This document shows, piece by piece, positions 1-8,064 of a DNA stretch of 64,000 bases. The stretch lies in contig JAFEFS010000071.1 in assembly GCA_018240465.1 (NCBI GenBank), forward strand, positions 1 to 64,000, written 5' to 3'. The notes beneath the pieces were generated by a model. It was not told the origin of the DNA, made no database searches, and worked only from the letters and a program-made list of their open reading frames with translations. Within the stretch, counting starts at the first letter, position 1. Each line of letters starts with the position of its first letter. Made by a program: the position numbers and the translations under genes. The stretch is from Pseudomonadota bacterium. GTDB taxonomy: Bacteria; Pseudomonadota; Gammaproteobacteria; Xanthomonadales; Rhodanobacteraceae.

Positions 1-603
1 CGCGTCGCGTACGGTGATGCCGACCATCGGCTGGTTGGCCAGCGCCTCGATCGGCAGAGGCGACATCAGCTCTTTCTCCGGCCACCAGCCCGGCGGCGCG
101 ATCACCATGACCTGCCCGCGGCAGAGCACGCGCTGGCGCAGGTTCTGGTGGCCGGTGTCCTGCAGGGTCAGGCCGATGTCGGTGTCGCGCAGCATCAGCG
201 ATTCGCACATCGCCGCCGAATGCTGGGTGGACAGTTCGGCGATCACGTCGGGAACGGCCTTGCGCAGCAGCGTCGTCGCACCGGCGAGCAGGGTCAGCGC
301 CAGCGTCGGCGTGCAGGTGACCCGCAAAGGACAATTCCCCGGCTGACTCATGTTTTTCGTCAGCCGTTCCAGGTCGTGCACGTCCTGGATGATCTTCTCG
401 ATCCGGTCGCGCAGCAGCAACGCCTGCGGGGTTGCCTGCAGGCGACCGTGCACGCGGCTGAACAGGGCGAAGCCGAGTCGGTCCTCGGCATGTTGCAACG
501 CCTTGCTCGCGGCCGGCTGCGAGATGTTCAACATCTTCGCCGCGGCGGTGATGCTGCCGGTGGTCAACACGGCGTGGAAAAGTTCAATGTAGCGCAAGTG
601 CAT
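1..603 (-). CDS. LysR-family transcriptional regulator (C-terminus beyond window edge)
   Basis: The reverse strand is open from an ATG at 603 to the window edge, giving 201 codons with no stop. The N-terminus is a typical LysR winged helix-turn-helix: it opens MHLRYIELFHAV, followed by a helix-turn-helix containing SITAAAKMLNISQPAASKAL (residues about 17-36). The start of the effector domain follows (about residue 90 on, LRVTCTPTLALTLL). The gene lies head-to-head with the DgcN-like operon, the classic arrangement for a LysR protein controlling its divergent neighbour. By analogy with the DgcR-DgcN-DgcA system of Pseudoalteromonas it may activate that operon; this is inference. The ligand-binding half is not visible, so no ligand can be proposed from sequence. 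Confidence 0.93.
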   Translation of the reverse strand, partial: MHLRYIELFHAVLTTGSITAAAKMLNISQPAASKALQHAEDRLGFALFSRVHGRLQATPQALLLRDRIEKIIQDVHDLERLTKNMSQPGNCPLRVTCTPTLALTLLAGATTLLRKAVPDVIAELSTQHSAAMCESLMLRDTDIGLTLQDTGHQNLRQRVLCRGQVMVIAPPGWWPEKELMSPLPIEALANQPMVGITVRDA

Positions 604-822
604 GTCGATTCCCCGAAATTTTCTTCGACGGTACCATGCTCGAGTGCAGCACAAACGGTTGGTGCAAGGCAAACGCGGGGGCTCGATCGCCGGCTTGCGC
701 GAAAATGGCCACAACCGTGAGTTATGCCATGTACCGGTCTTTTCATTGGTGGCCGGCATGCGCCGATGGTTATGCTCCGACAGCCTTCCGATGCAGAACA
801 GATTCAGATGGAGCCTGATTCC
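604..822. promoter_or_regulatory. Divergent promoter region between the LysR gene and the D-amino-acid operon
   Basis: This 219-base gap separates two divergent start codons, so it must hold both promoters and probably the LysR binding site. I cannot fix -35/-10 boxes or a T-N11-A box with confidence. A GGAG ribosome-binding site at 810-813 sits 9 bases before the ATG at 823 and decides that start over upstream in-frame candidates at 724 and 808. Confidence 0.5.
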
Positions 823-1866
823 ATGACCAGCCACGGCGACGCAGCCAGCCAAACCCGTTGGGGGCCACCGTACCTGCTGTATCTGGGCGGTCCGGCCGAC
901 GATCTGGCGATCAAGACCGCGCGTGGATTGGCGTACTGGCGGCCCGGTTGGTGCATCGGGCAGAACCGGCGCGCCAACTGCAACCAGACGCTCGACCTGC
1001 CCGACATGACGCCGGCGCAGGCCAGGGCGGCGGGTGCGAACACGATGGTGATCGGCACGGCCAATGCCGGCGGGGTGATGGCGAAGGAGACCGTCGCCGA
1101 CATCATCGCCGCGCTCGATGCCGGCCTCAACGTTATCGCCGGCCTGCATCAGAAACTGCGCGACAACGCAGACATTGTTGCCGCTGCGGAACGCAATGGC
1201 CGCGAGCTGTTCGATGCGCGTGAGCCCAAGGGCCGCATCCCCGTCGGCAACGGCAGGAAGCGCGCGGGCCGGCGTGTGCTGACGGTCGGTACCGATTGCT
1301 CGGTCGGCAAGATGTACACCACGCTCGCACTCGAGCGCAGCCTGCGCAAGCGCGGCCTTGCCGCGGATTTCCGCGCGACCGGGCAGACCGGCATCTTCAT
1401 CGCCGGTGACGGTGTGCCGGTCGATGCAGTGATCGCCGATTTCATCTCGGGCTCGGTCGAATCGATCTCGCCGCCGCGCACCGACGGCGGCTGGGACCTC
1501 ATCGAAGGCCAGGGCTCGCTGTTCCATCCCTCGTACGCGGGCGTGTCCCTGGGTTTGCTGCACGGTGCGCAGGCCGATGCGCTCGTGCTCTGCCACGAGC
1601 CCACGCGCAGGCACATGCGCGGGCTGCCGCATTATCCGATTCCCGAACTCAAGCTTTGCCTGGAAGCCAACCTCGCTGCCGCGCGTCTAACCAATCCCGC
1701 GGTCAAGGCGGTCGGCATCGCGCTCAACACGTCCAATCTACCGGCCGCGGAAGCAGCCGCGATGTGTCGCGAAATCGGCGACCGGCTCGGCCTGCCGTGC
1801 CAGGACCCGGTCAGCATGGGCGTCGAAGCGATCGTCGACCAGTTGCTTTCATGCTGCGCGAGCTGA
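823..1866 (+). CDS. dgcN: DUF1611 protein, DgcN-like (putative D-glutamate N-acetyltransferase)
   Basis: A 347-residue DUF1611-family protein with a P-loop-like motif GTDCSVGK at residues 156-163, at the start of the C-terminal nucleotide-binding half. The N-terminal half carries the family-type segment GANTMVIGTANAGG (71-84). In Pseudoalteromonas the family member DgcN N-acetylates D-glutamate, and its partner DgcA racemises N-acetyl-D-glutamate. Here a DgcA-type gene overlaps the 3' end by 16 bases and a LysR gene is divergent, reproducing the dgcR-dgcN-dgcA arrangement. The start at 823 is chosen for the GGAG at 810-813. The DUF1611 family call is firm; the D-glutamate activity is transferred from the family and the context. 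Confidence 0.82.
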   Translation: MTSHGDAASQTRWGPPYLLYLGGPADDLAIKTARGLAYWRPGWCIGQNRRANCNQTLDLPDMTPAQARAAGANTMVIGTANAGGVMAKETVADIIAALDAGLNVIAGLHQKLRDNADIVAAAERNGRELFDAREPKGRIPVGNGRKRAGRRVLTVGTDCSVGKMYTTLALERSLRKRGLAADFRATGQTGIFIAGDGVPVDAVIADFISGSVESISPPRTDGGWDLIEGQGSLFHPSYAGVSLGLLHGAQADALVLCHEPTRRHMRGLPHYPIPELKLCLEANLAAARLTNPAVKAVGIALNTSNLPAAEAAAMCREIGDRLGLPCQDPVSMGVEAIVDQLLSCCAS

Positions 1867-2897
1867 GCGTCCGGCCGCGCAGCTTTCCGCTGCACTCGCC
1901 GTTCCGCATCGCGCGCGGCGTGAAGCATGCGGCCGAGGTGGTCACGGTCGAACTCGCGCAGGCCGGCTGCGTCGGCCGCGGCGAATCGGTTCCCTATGCA
2001 CGCTATGGCGAATCGGTCGCTGCGGTGATTGCGGAAATCGAATCGCTGCGCGACGACCTTTGCGCCGGCGTGGGTCGCGACGAATTGCAGGCACGGCTCG
2101 CACCCGGCGCCGCGCGCAATGCACTTGACGCGGCGCTGTGGGATCTCGAAGCGAGGCTCACGCGCGTGCCCGTTTGGAGTCAACTGGCGCGGCCGCCGCA
2201 CCAGCCGCTGGTAACCGCGTTGACGGTCAGCCTCGATACGCCGCAGGCGATGGGGCAGGCGGCATCGAACATCGCCGATGCCGGACTGATCAAGATCAAG
2301 GTCGATGCCGACGATCCGCTCGCACGCATCGAAGCCGTGCGCCGCGCTGCGCCCGCCGCGCGGCTGATCGTCGATCCGAATGAAAGCTGGACGATCGATA
2401 TCCTGCGCGAGACGCAGGATGCCCTCGTGCGCCTGAAAGTCGACCTGCTCGAACAGCCGTTGCCGGCCGATGCGGACGGCGCACTGCGCGAATTTTCAAG
2501 CCGCGTTCCGATCTGCGCCGACGAGGCTTGCCACACAGTGGCAGACTTGCCCGCGCTGGTCGGCCGCTATCAGGCCATCAACATCAAGCTCGACAAGACT
2601 GGTGGCCTGACCGAAGCCTGGCGCCTGCTGCGTGCGGCGAAGGCCGAAGGTTTCATCATCATGGTCGGCTGCATGGTGTGCTCGTCGCTGGGCATCGCTC
2701 CGGCGCTGGAAATCGCGCGCGATGCGGAGTTCGTCGATCTGGACGGACCGTTTTGGCTGGTGGACGACTACCCCGACGGCGCCGGCCTGCGCGGAGGCAG
2801 GCTGATGCCGCCGCCGGCGGGTTTCTGGGGCGGATGTACGCGAGCCGCGGCATCGCGGCCCGGGTCCTCAACAGGGCTTTTCCGAACAACTCCATGA
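1851..2897 (+). CDS. dgcA: Enolase-superfamily epimerase, DgcA / dipeptide epimerase type
   Basis: A 348-residue enolase-superfamily protein of the L-Ala-D/L-Glu epimerase group. Catalytic features are in order: KIK at 148-150 (first acid/base lysine), metal ligands D175 (VDPNESW), E201 (EQP) and D224 (ADEA), and the second lysine in NIKLDKTGG (K246). The C-terminal DLDGPF is also typical. Annotation pipelines usually call this a dipeptide epimerase, but beside a DgcN-type gene the better prediction is N-acetyl-D-glutamate racemase. The alternative, epimerising L-Ala-D-Glu from murein, still belongs to peptidoglycan salvage. Its start lies inside dgcN (16-base overlap) and its stop overlaps the next start as ATGA, indicating translational coupling. 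Confidence 0.85.
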   Translation: MLRELSVRPRSFPLHSPFRIARGVKHAAEVVTVELAQAGCVGRGESVPYARYGESVAAVIAEIESLRDDLCAGVGRDELQARLAPGAARNALDAALWDLEARLTRVPVWSQLARPPHQPLVTALTVSLDTPQAMGQAASNIADAGLIKIKVDADDPLARIEAVRRAAPAARLIVDPNESWTIDILRETQDALVRLKVDLLEQPLPADADGALREFSSRVPICADEACHTVADLPALVGRYQAINIKLDKTGGLTEAWRLLRAAKAEGFIIMVGCMVCSSLGIAPALEIARDAEFVDLDGPFWLVDDYPDGAGLRGGRLMPPPAGFWGGCTRAAASRPGSSTGLFRTTP

Positions 2898-4177
2898 CCA
2901 ACTTGGCGACCATTACCGAATCCCCGTGCAGCGCCGACGTATCTTGGGACGGCGTCGATCTGCCAACTCTGGCGCAGCGAGTCGGAACGCCGTGCCATGT
3001 GTATTCCGCGGCATCGATCCGGCAGCGTATCGGCGCGTTGCAGGCGGCCCTGCGCGGGCTCGACGCGCTGGTGTGCTACGCGGCCAAGGCCAACAGCAAT
3101 ATCGCGATCCTGCAACTGATGGCACAGGCCGGGTTCGGCGCGGACATTGTTTCGGCCGGCGAGATGCGGCGCAGCCTGCGCGCCGGCATTCCGGCGCAGC
3201 GCATCGTTTTTTCCGGCGTCGGCAAGAGCGCCGAGGAGATCGTCGAAGCATTGACCGCCGGCATCGCGCGCTTCAACGTGGAGTCCGAGGACGAACTGCA
3301 TCTGCTGCAGCGGCTCGCGGCAGAGCAGGGTGTGATTGCGCATGCCGCGGTACGCGTCAATCCCGATGTCGATGCCCTCACTCACGCCAAGATTTCCACC
3401 GGCAAATCGGAGAACAAGTTTGGCGTCGGCATCGACGAGGCGCGCCGCTGGTTCGCCGATAGCGCGCAATTCACGCATGTGCGACTCGATGGTCTGCACG
3501 TGCATATCGGTTCGCAGATGCTCGATCTCGCACCGATCCGCGTGGCGCTGCAGCGTGTCGCCGACTTCTGGCGCGAACTCGCCGCGGCCGGCCGCGCAAT
3601 CAACAGCATCGATGTCGGCGGCGGTCTGGGCGTGTGCTATCGCGCCGGCCGCGATCAGCCGATGGTCATCGAGGACTACGTCGCCGTCGTTCGTGGTGCG
3701 CTGGCCGGCTTCGGCGGCCGCATCCTGTTCGAACCCGGGCGCTGGCTGGTGGCCGAGGCCGGCGCATTGCTGACGCGCGTGATCCGCGTCAAACAGGGCC
3801 GCCAGCGCCGCTTCCTCGTGGTGGACGCGGCAATGACCGAGCTGCTGCGACCCAGCCTGTACGATGCCTGGCACGAGATCGTGCCGGTGACGCGCGAACG
3901 ACGTCCATCGCAGGTCTACGATGTGGTCGGGCCGGTATGCGAAACCGGCGACACATTTGCTGTCGAGCGCGAACTGCCGCGCTGCGAAGCCGGTGATCTG
4001 CTGATGATCCGGACCACCGGCGCCTATGGCGCGTCGATGGCATCGACCTACAATTCGCGGCCGCTGGTGGCCGAAGTGCTGCTCGACCACGGCCGGTATG
4101 CGATCGTACGGCGCCGCCAGACTGTCGAGGACATGCTCGCCGGCGAGCAGCCGGCACGGGAGTGGGAGGTTACGTGA
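2894..4177 (+). CDS. lysA: Diaminopimelate decarboxylase-type PLP enzyme
   Basis: A 427-residue fold-type III PLP decarboxylase. The PLP lysine is K65 in CYAAKANSN. HIGSQ (204-208), DVGGGLG (240-246), EPGR (280-283), the active-site C349-E350 of GPVCETGD, and Y378/Y386 of TGAYGASMASTYNSRP all match diaminopimelate decarboxylases, including the PSLYDAWHEI segment. The expected reaction is meso-DAP to L-lysine plus CO2. The ATGA start overlap with the epimerase and GTGA overlap with the next gene put it inside an apparent salvage operon rather than beside lysine biosynthesis genes. It could therefore handle DAP released from murein, or a D-amino acid such as D-lysine or D-ornithine as some relatives do. 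The substrate is inferred. Confidence 0.85.
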   Translation: MTNLATITESPCSADVSWDGVDLPTLAQRVGTPCHVYSAASIRQRIGALQAALRGLDALVCYAAKANSNIAILQLMAQAGFGADIVSAGEMRRSLRAGIPAQRIVFSGVGKSAEEIVEALTAGIARFNVESEDELHLLQRLAAEQGVIAHAAVRVNPDVDALTHAKISTGKSENKFGVGIDEARRWFADSAQFTHVRLDGLHVHIGSQMLDLAPIRVALQRVADFWRELAAAGRAINSIDVGGGLGVCYRAGRDQPMVIEDYVAVVRGALAGFGGRILFEPGRWLVAEAGALLTRVIRVKQGRQRRFLVVDAAMTELLRPSLYDAWHEIVPVTRERRPSQVYDVVGPVCETGDTFAVERELPRCEAGDLLMIRTTGAYGASMASTYNSRPLVAEVLLDHGRYAIVRRRQTVEDMLAGEQPAREWEVT

Positions 4178-5727
4178 ATCGTTTCATCGCCTCGATCTGC
4201 CTCGCATCCGCATTGGCGCTTTGCACAGCCTTCACGCCCGCAGCGAGCACGAACCCGAAATCGGGCATCGACGACATCGTCGACGCCGTGGCCGCGCGTT
4301 ACCACCTGCCGGGTATTGCCGTCGGCGTCATCGACGACGGCAAGGTCGTCTACACGCGTACGCTCGGCAATCTCGCCTCGGGCAAGCCGATGGATGCGGA
4401 CACGCTGTTCCAGATTGCCTCCAACAGCAAGGCGATGACCTCCACGCTGCTCGCGCGGCTCGTGCAGCAGGGCGCGCTGCGCTGGGACGATCCGGTCACG
4501 AAATACCTGCCGTCGTTCCGCATGCACGATGCGTGGGTCACGGCGAACATGCAGGTCGGCGATCTGCTCGTGCATCGCAGCGGCTTGCCCGAAGGCGCGG
4601 GCGACCTGATGTTGTGGCCGACGCCGAACCAGTTCACTCCCGACGACGTCGTTACGGGTCTGCAATACCTCAAACCGGCCTACAGCTTCCGCGCGGGTTA
4701 CGCCTACGACAACACCCTGTACATCGTCGCCGGCCAGCTCGCGGCCGCGGCCGGCGGCGCACCATATCCGGAGTTGATGCGTCGCGAGGTTTTCGCGCCG
4801 ATGGGCATGACGCGTTGCCAGATCGGCACCTGGAATCGCGTCGATGTCGGCAATGTCGCCGATCCGAATGTCTGGCGCGACGGCAAATACGTGCTCGACG
4901 CGAGCACCGATCCGGTCGTGCACGCGCAGACGATGGACTCGGCCGGCGGCGTGCGTTGCAGTTTGAACGACATGCTGACCTGGGCGAAGAACTGGCTGGT
5001 GCCGACGCCACCGCAGCTCCGCTGGCTGTCGCCCGAGCAGCGCCAAAAGGAATGGACGAGCTACACGCCGATGCCGATTTCCGCGCGCCGTCGCGCCTGG
5101 GACGGCACACTGTTCTACGGTTATGGCTACGGTTGGCGCATCGCCGATGTCGACGGACAGATGACAGTGTCGCACACCGGCACGTTGTCGGGCATGTATT
5201 CCGCAATGATGCTGCTGCCGTTGCGCAGGAGCGGTTTCGTCGTTCTGATCAACGCCGATGCCGACAACGCGCGCAGCGTGCTGATCGAGACGCTGACCAA
5301 GCATTTCACCGCACCGGACAAAGCACGCAGCGTGGCCAGTTATGCCGACGAGCTCGATCAGGCAGACAAGCAGCGGCGCAGCTCGCGCATCCCCGATACG
5401 TCGTCGCGCAAACCCGCTGCGGTCGCGGACCTGAAAGCGCAACTGGGTGTGTGGCGCGATCCGTGGTTCGGCGAAGTGCGCATTTGTGCGCAGGGCAATG
5501 CGGTGCGTTTTGCCGCGGCGAAATCGCCACGCATGGCCGGGCAGGTCATGCGTGTCGGCGACAGATATCTCGTGCACTGGGACAGCGACGCGGTGGATGT
5601 CGAGGCGTGGCTGCGCTTGCCGGGAAAATCCGGTGATACGCTGCATCTGGCCAAGGTCGATCCCGACGCCGACTTCAGTACGGATTTCGAGGACCTGGCC
5701 TTCACCCGCGAACGCGGCTGCGAATAG
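4174..5727 (+). CDS. Exported serine hydrolase, beta-lactamase / DD-peptidase fold
   Basis: A 517-residue protein with an N-terminal signal peptide (hydrophobic stretch 4-20, AlaAla-type cleavage near 24). It has the class C beta-lactamase/DD-peptidase catalytic set: S83-N-S-K86 (SxxK), Y178-D-N180 (YxN) and a HTG motif near residue 340. The GTG start at 4174 is chosen because GGGAGGT (4164-4170) precedes it and the start overlaps the lysA stop as GTGA; the upstream in-frame GTG at 4162 lies within the end of lysA. About 130 residues follow the peptidase domain and may form a small beta-rich C-terminal domain. It probably acts in the periplasm on peptides or esters. In this operon a D-aminopeptidase or DD-carboxypeptidase role on murein peptides is plausible but not provable from sequence. 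Confidence 0.85.
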   Translation: MNRFIASICLASALALCTAFTPAASTNPKSGIDDIVDAVAARYHLPGIAVGVIDDGKVVYTRTLGNLASGKPMDADTLFQIASNSKAMTSTLLARLVQQGALRWDDPVTKYLPSFRMHDAWVTANMQVGDLLVHRSGLPEGAGDLMLWPTPNQFTPDDVVTGLQYLKPAYSFRAGYAYDNTLYIVAGQLAAAAGGAPYPELMRREVFAPMGMTRCQIGTWNRVDVGNVADPNVWRDGKYVLDASTDPVVHAQTMDSAGGVRCSLNDMLTWAKNWLVPTPPQLRWLSPEQRQKEWTSYTPMPISARRRAWDGTLFYGYGYGWRIADVDGQMTVSHTGTLSGMYSAMMLLPLRRSGFVVLINADADNARSVLIETLTKHFTAPDKARSVASYADELDQADKQRRSSRIPDTSSRKPAAVADLKAQLGVWRDPWFGEVRICAQGNAVRFAAAKSPRMAGQVMRVGDRYLVHWDSDAVDVEAWLRLPGKSGDTLHLAKVDPDADFSTDFEDLAFTRERGCE

Positions 5728-5740
5728 GGAGCCGACAGAC

Positions 5741-6808
5741 ATGCTGCGCAAACGTTTCTTCCTCTCCGCGATCGCGCCGTTGGCACTGGCCGTCTGCGCG
5801 CACGCACAATCCGCGGCGCCGGCGAACGACGCGCGCATCGACACGTTGATGCGCCGCTACACCGGCAACGTGGCCGGCGCTTCGCTGATCGTCGTCAAGG
5901 ACGGCAAGGCTGTCGTGCGTCGCGGCTTCGGCTATGCGAATCTCGAACAACACGTCAAGGCCGGCCCCGAAACCAACTACCGCCTCGCTTCGGTCTCCAA
6001 GCAGTTCACCGCGGCCTGCATCCTGCTGTTGAAACAGGACGGCAAGCTGCAGCTCGACGATCCGATACGCAAGTGGCTGCCCGAATTGCCTGCGAGCGAC
6101 GGCAAGATCACGATCCGCAACCTGCTGACCCACACCGGCGGATTGATCGACTATGAGGATTTGATTCCGGCCAATCGTACCGCGCAGCTCGACGACAACG
6201 ACGTGCTGCGCATGATCGCCGCGCAGAACCGCCTGTATTTCGAGCCCGGCAGCGCGCATCGTTACAGCAACGGCGGTTTCGTGCTGCTCGGCCTGATCGT
6301 GCAGCGCATTTCGGGCATGGACCTGGCCGATTTCATGAACAAGCGCGTCTTCCATCCGCTGGGCATGGAGCACACGTTGATGTACGAACACGGCCGCGGT
6401 CCCGAAGTGGCGAACCGCGCCTACGGCTACACCGAAACCGACGGCAAGTGGACGCGCACCGACCAGAGCGTCACCAGCGCCACGCGCGGCGACGGCGGCA
6501 TCTACTCGTCGGTCGACGATCTGGCCAAATGGGATGCGGCCTTGTATACCGACAAGCTGCTGGATGCGGACTCGCGCAAGCTCGCGTTCACGCCCACCGA
6601 ACCGATCGCCGACCCCGACGTGGATTACGGATTCGGCTGGCGCCTCAGCGGCGATACCGTGTGGCACTCCGGTGAAAGCATCGGCTTCAACAACGTCATC
6701 ATCCGTTGGCCGAAACAGCATGTCACCGTCGTCATCCTGACCAATCGCAACGAATTCCAGCCGTACCCGCTGGCATTGACGATCGGCCAGTTGTTCCTGG
6801 ATCGATGA
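5741..6808 (+). CDS. Exported serine hydrolase, beta-lactamase / DD-peptidase fold (second copy type)
   Basis: A 355-residue protein with a signal peptide (MLRKRFF then hydrophobic to the AHAQS cleavage region near 23). Catalytic motifs are S84-V-S-K87 (ASVSKQ), Y175-S-N177 and HSG near residue 308. It is shorter than the preceding hydrolase and diverged from it, so it is not a recent duplicate. It starts 13 bases after the previous stop, behind a GGGAG stretch, and its stop overlaps the next start as ATGA. Family members include D-aminopeptidases, DD-carboxypeptidases and esterases. The operon context favours processing of D-amino-acid-containing peptides in the periplasm. Confidence 0.85.
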   Translation: MLRKRFFLSAIAPLALAVCAHAQSAAPANDARIDTLMRRYTGNVAGASLIVVKDGKAVVRRGFGYANLEQHVKAGPETNYRLASVSKQFTAACILLLKQDGKLQLDDPIRKWLPELPASDGKITIRNLLTHTGGLIDYEDLIPANRTAQLDDNDVLRMIAAQNRLYFEPGSAHRYSNGGFVLLGLIVQRISGMDLADFMNKRVFHPLGMEHTLMYEHGRGPEVANRAYGYTETDGKWTRTDQSVTSATRGDGGIYSSVDDLAKWDAALYTDKLLDADSRKLAFTPTEPIADPDVDYGFGWRLSGDTVWHSGESIGFNNVIIRWPKQHVTVVILTNRNEFQPYPLALTIGQLFLDR

Positions 6809-7968
6809 ACGCGACGCCGGATTTCGCCGGCCTCGAAGTCGGCTACGACATTCCCGCGCTGCCGGGCATGGACGCGGCGGACATCCAGACGCCTTGCCTG
6901 ATCCTCGACCTCGATGCGCTGGAGCGCAACATCCGCAAGATGGGCGGCTACGCCAAGGCGCACGGCATGCGCCACCGCAGCCACGGCAAGATGCACAAGT
7001 CGGTGGACGTGCAGAAACTGCAGGAGCGATTGGGCGGGGTGGTCGGCGTCTGCTGCCAGAAGGTTTCCGAGGCCGAGGTCTTCGCGCGCGGCGGCATCAA
7101 GGACATCCTCGTCTCGAACGAAGTGCGTGATGCGATGAAGATCGACCGCCTCGCGCGCCTGCCGAGGTACGGGGCGCGCATCGGAGTCTGCATCGATGAT
7201 CTGGAGAACGTGGCCGAGCTTTCGCATGCCGCGCAGAAACATGCCACGACGCTGGAATGTCTCGTCGAGATCGACTGCGGCCATGGCCGCTGCGGTATCG
7301 GCACGGCTGGTGGGGCCGTGGCGATCGCCCAAGCCATCGATGCGGCGCCCGGCCTCAAATTCGCCGGCATCCAGGCTTATCAGGGCGGTATGCAGCACCT
7401 GGAAAATTACGCCGAACGCAAGATCAAACTCGACGAAGCCGTCGCCATGACCAAAGCCGCCGTCGAGGCGTTGCGCACAGCCGGCCTGAAACCTGAAATC
7501 GTCTCGGGTGGAGGCACGGGTTCCTACTATTTCGAATCGAATTCCGGCATCTACAACGAACTGCAATGCGGCAGTTACGCGTTCATGGACGCGGACTACG
7601 GGCGCATCAATGACCAGCATGGAAACCGCATCGATCGCGGCGAATGGGAAAACGCACTGTTTATCCTGACCTCGGTGATGAGCCATGCCAAATCCGGCCA
7701 GGCGGTCTGCGATGCGGGACTCAAGGTGCAGTCGCTCGACAGCGGCCTTCCCGTCATCCATGGCCGCGACGATGTGAAATACGTCAGCGCATCGGACGAA
7801 CACGGCGTGATCGAAGATACGCGCGGTGTTCTGCGCAGCAACGAAAAACTGAAGCTCGTACCCGGGCATTGCGATCCGACCTGCAATTTGCACGACTGGT
7901 ACGTCGGCGTGCGCGACGGCAAGGTCGAGGTGCTCTGGCCGGTGTCGGCGCGTGGGAAAGCCTATTGA
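6805..7968 (+). CDS. bhcC: 3-hydroxy-D-aspartate aldolase (BhcC-like, D-threonine aldolase family)
   Basis: A 387-residue alanine-racemase-fold PLP enzyme. The PLP lysine is K62 in SHGKMHKS. SGGGTGSYYFESNSG and the C-terminal metal-ligand segment PGHCDPTCN (His and Asp for a divalent metal) are diagnostic of the D-threonine aldolase / 3-hydroxy-D-aspartate aldolase group. From memory it is very close in length and sequence to BhcC of Paracoccus, which interconverts beta-hydroxyaspartate with glycine plus glyoxylate. No bhcA, bhcB or bhcD partner is in the window, so a full beta-hydroxyaspartate cycle is not shown. It is the last gene of the overlapping operon. Broader D-threonine or D-serine-type activity is an alternative. 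Confidence 0.85.
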   Translation: MNATPDFAGLEVGYDIPALPGMDAADIQTPCLILDLDALERNIRKMGGYAKAHGMRHRSHGKMHKSVDVQKLQERLGGVVGVCCQKVSEAEVFARGGIKDILVSNEVRDAMKIDRLARLPRYGARIGVCIDDLENVAELSHAAQKHATTLECLVEIDCGHGRCGIGTAGGAVAIAQAIDAAPGLKFAGIQAYQGGMQHLENYAERKIKLDEAVAMTKAAVEALRTAGLKPEIVSGGGTGSYYFESNSGIYNELQCGSYAFMDADYGRINDQHGNRIDRGEWENALFILTSVMSHAKSGQAVCDAGLKVQSLDSGLPVIHGRDDVKYVSASDEHGVIEDTRGVLRSNEKLKLVPGHCDPTCNLHDWYVGVRDGKVEVLWPVSARGKAY

Positions 7969-8064
7969 TGCTTCGCACGCTCAAGCGGTCTCATGCCCGG
8001 ATGAAGGCGCGTGGACTGCGTCCTTCGGAAGCCCTCGGAATCGGCCGAGGGGAAGGTTGAGATC

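Noticed and set aside
4048..5844. Antisense frame of 598 codons over the first serine hydrolase
   Set aside because: It is a GC-rich shadow. The forward gene has a signal peptide and intact SxxK, YxN and HTG motifs, and is translationally coupled to its neighbours.
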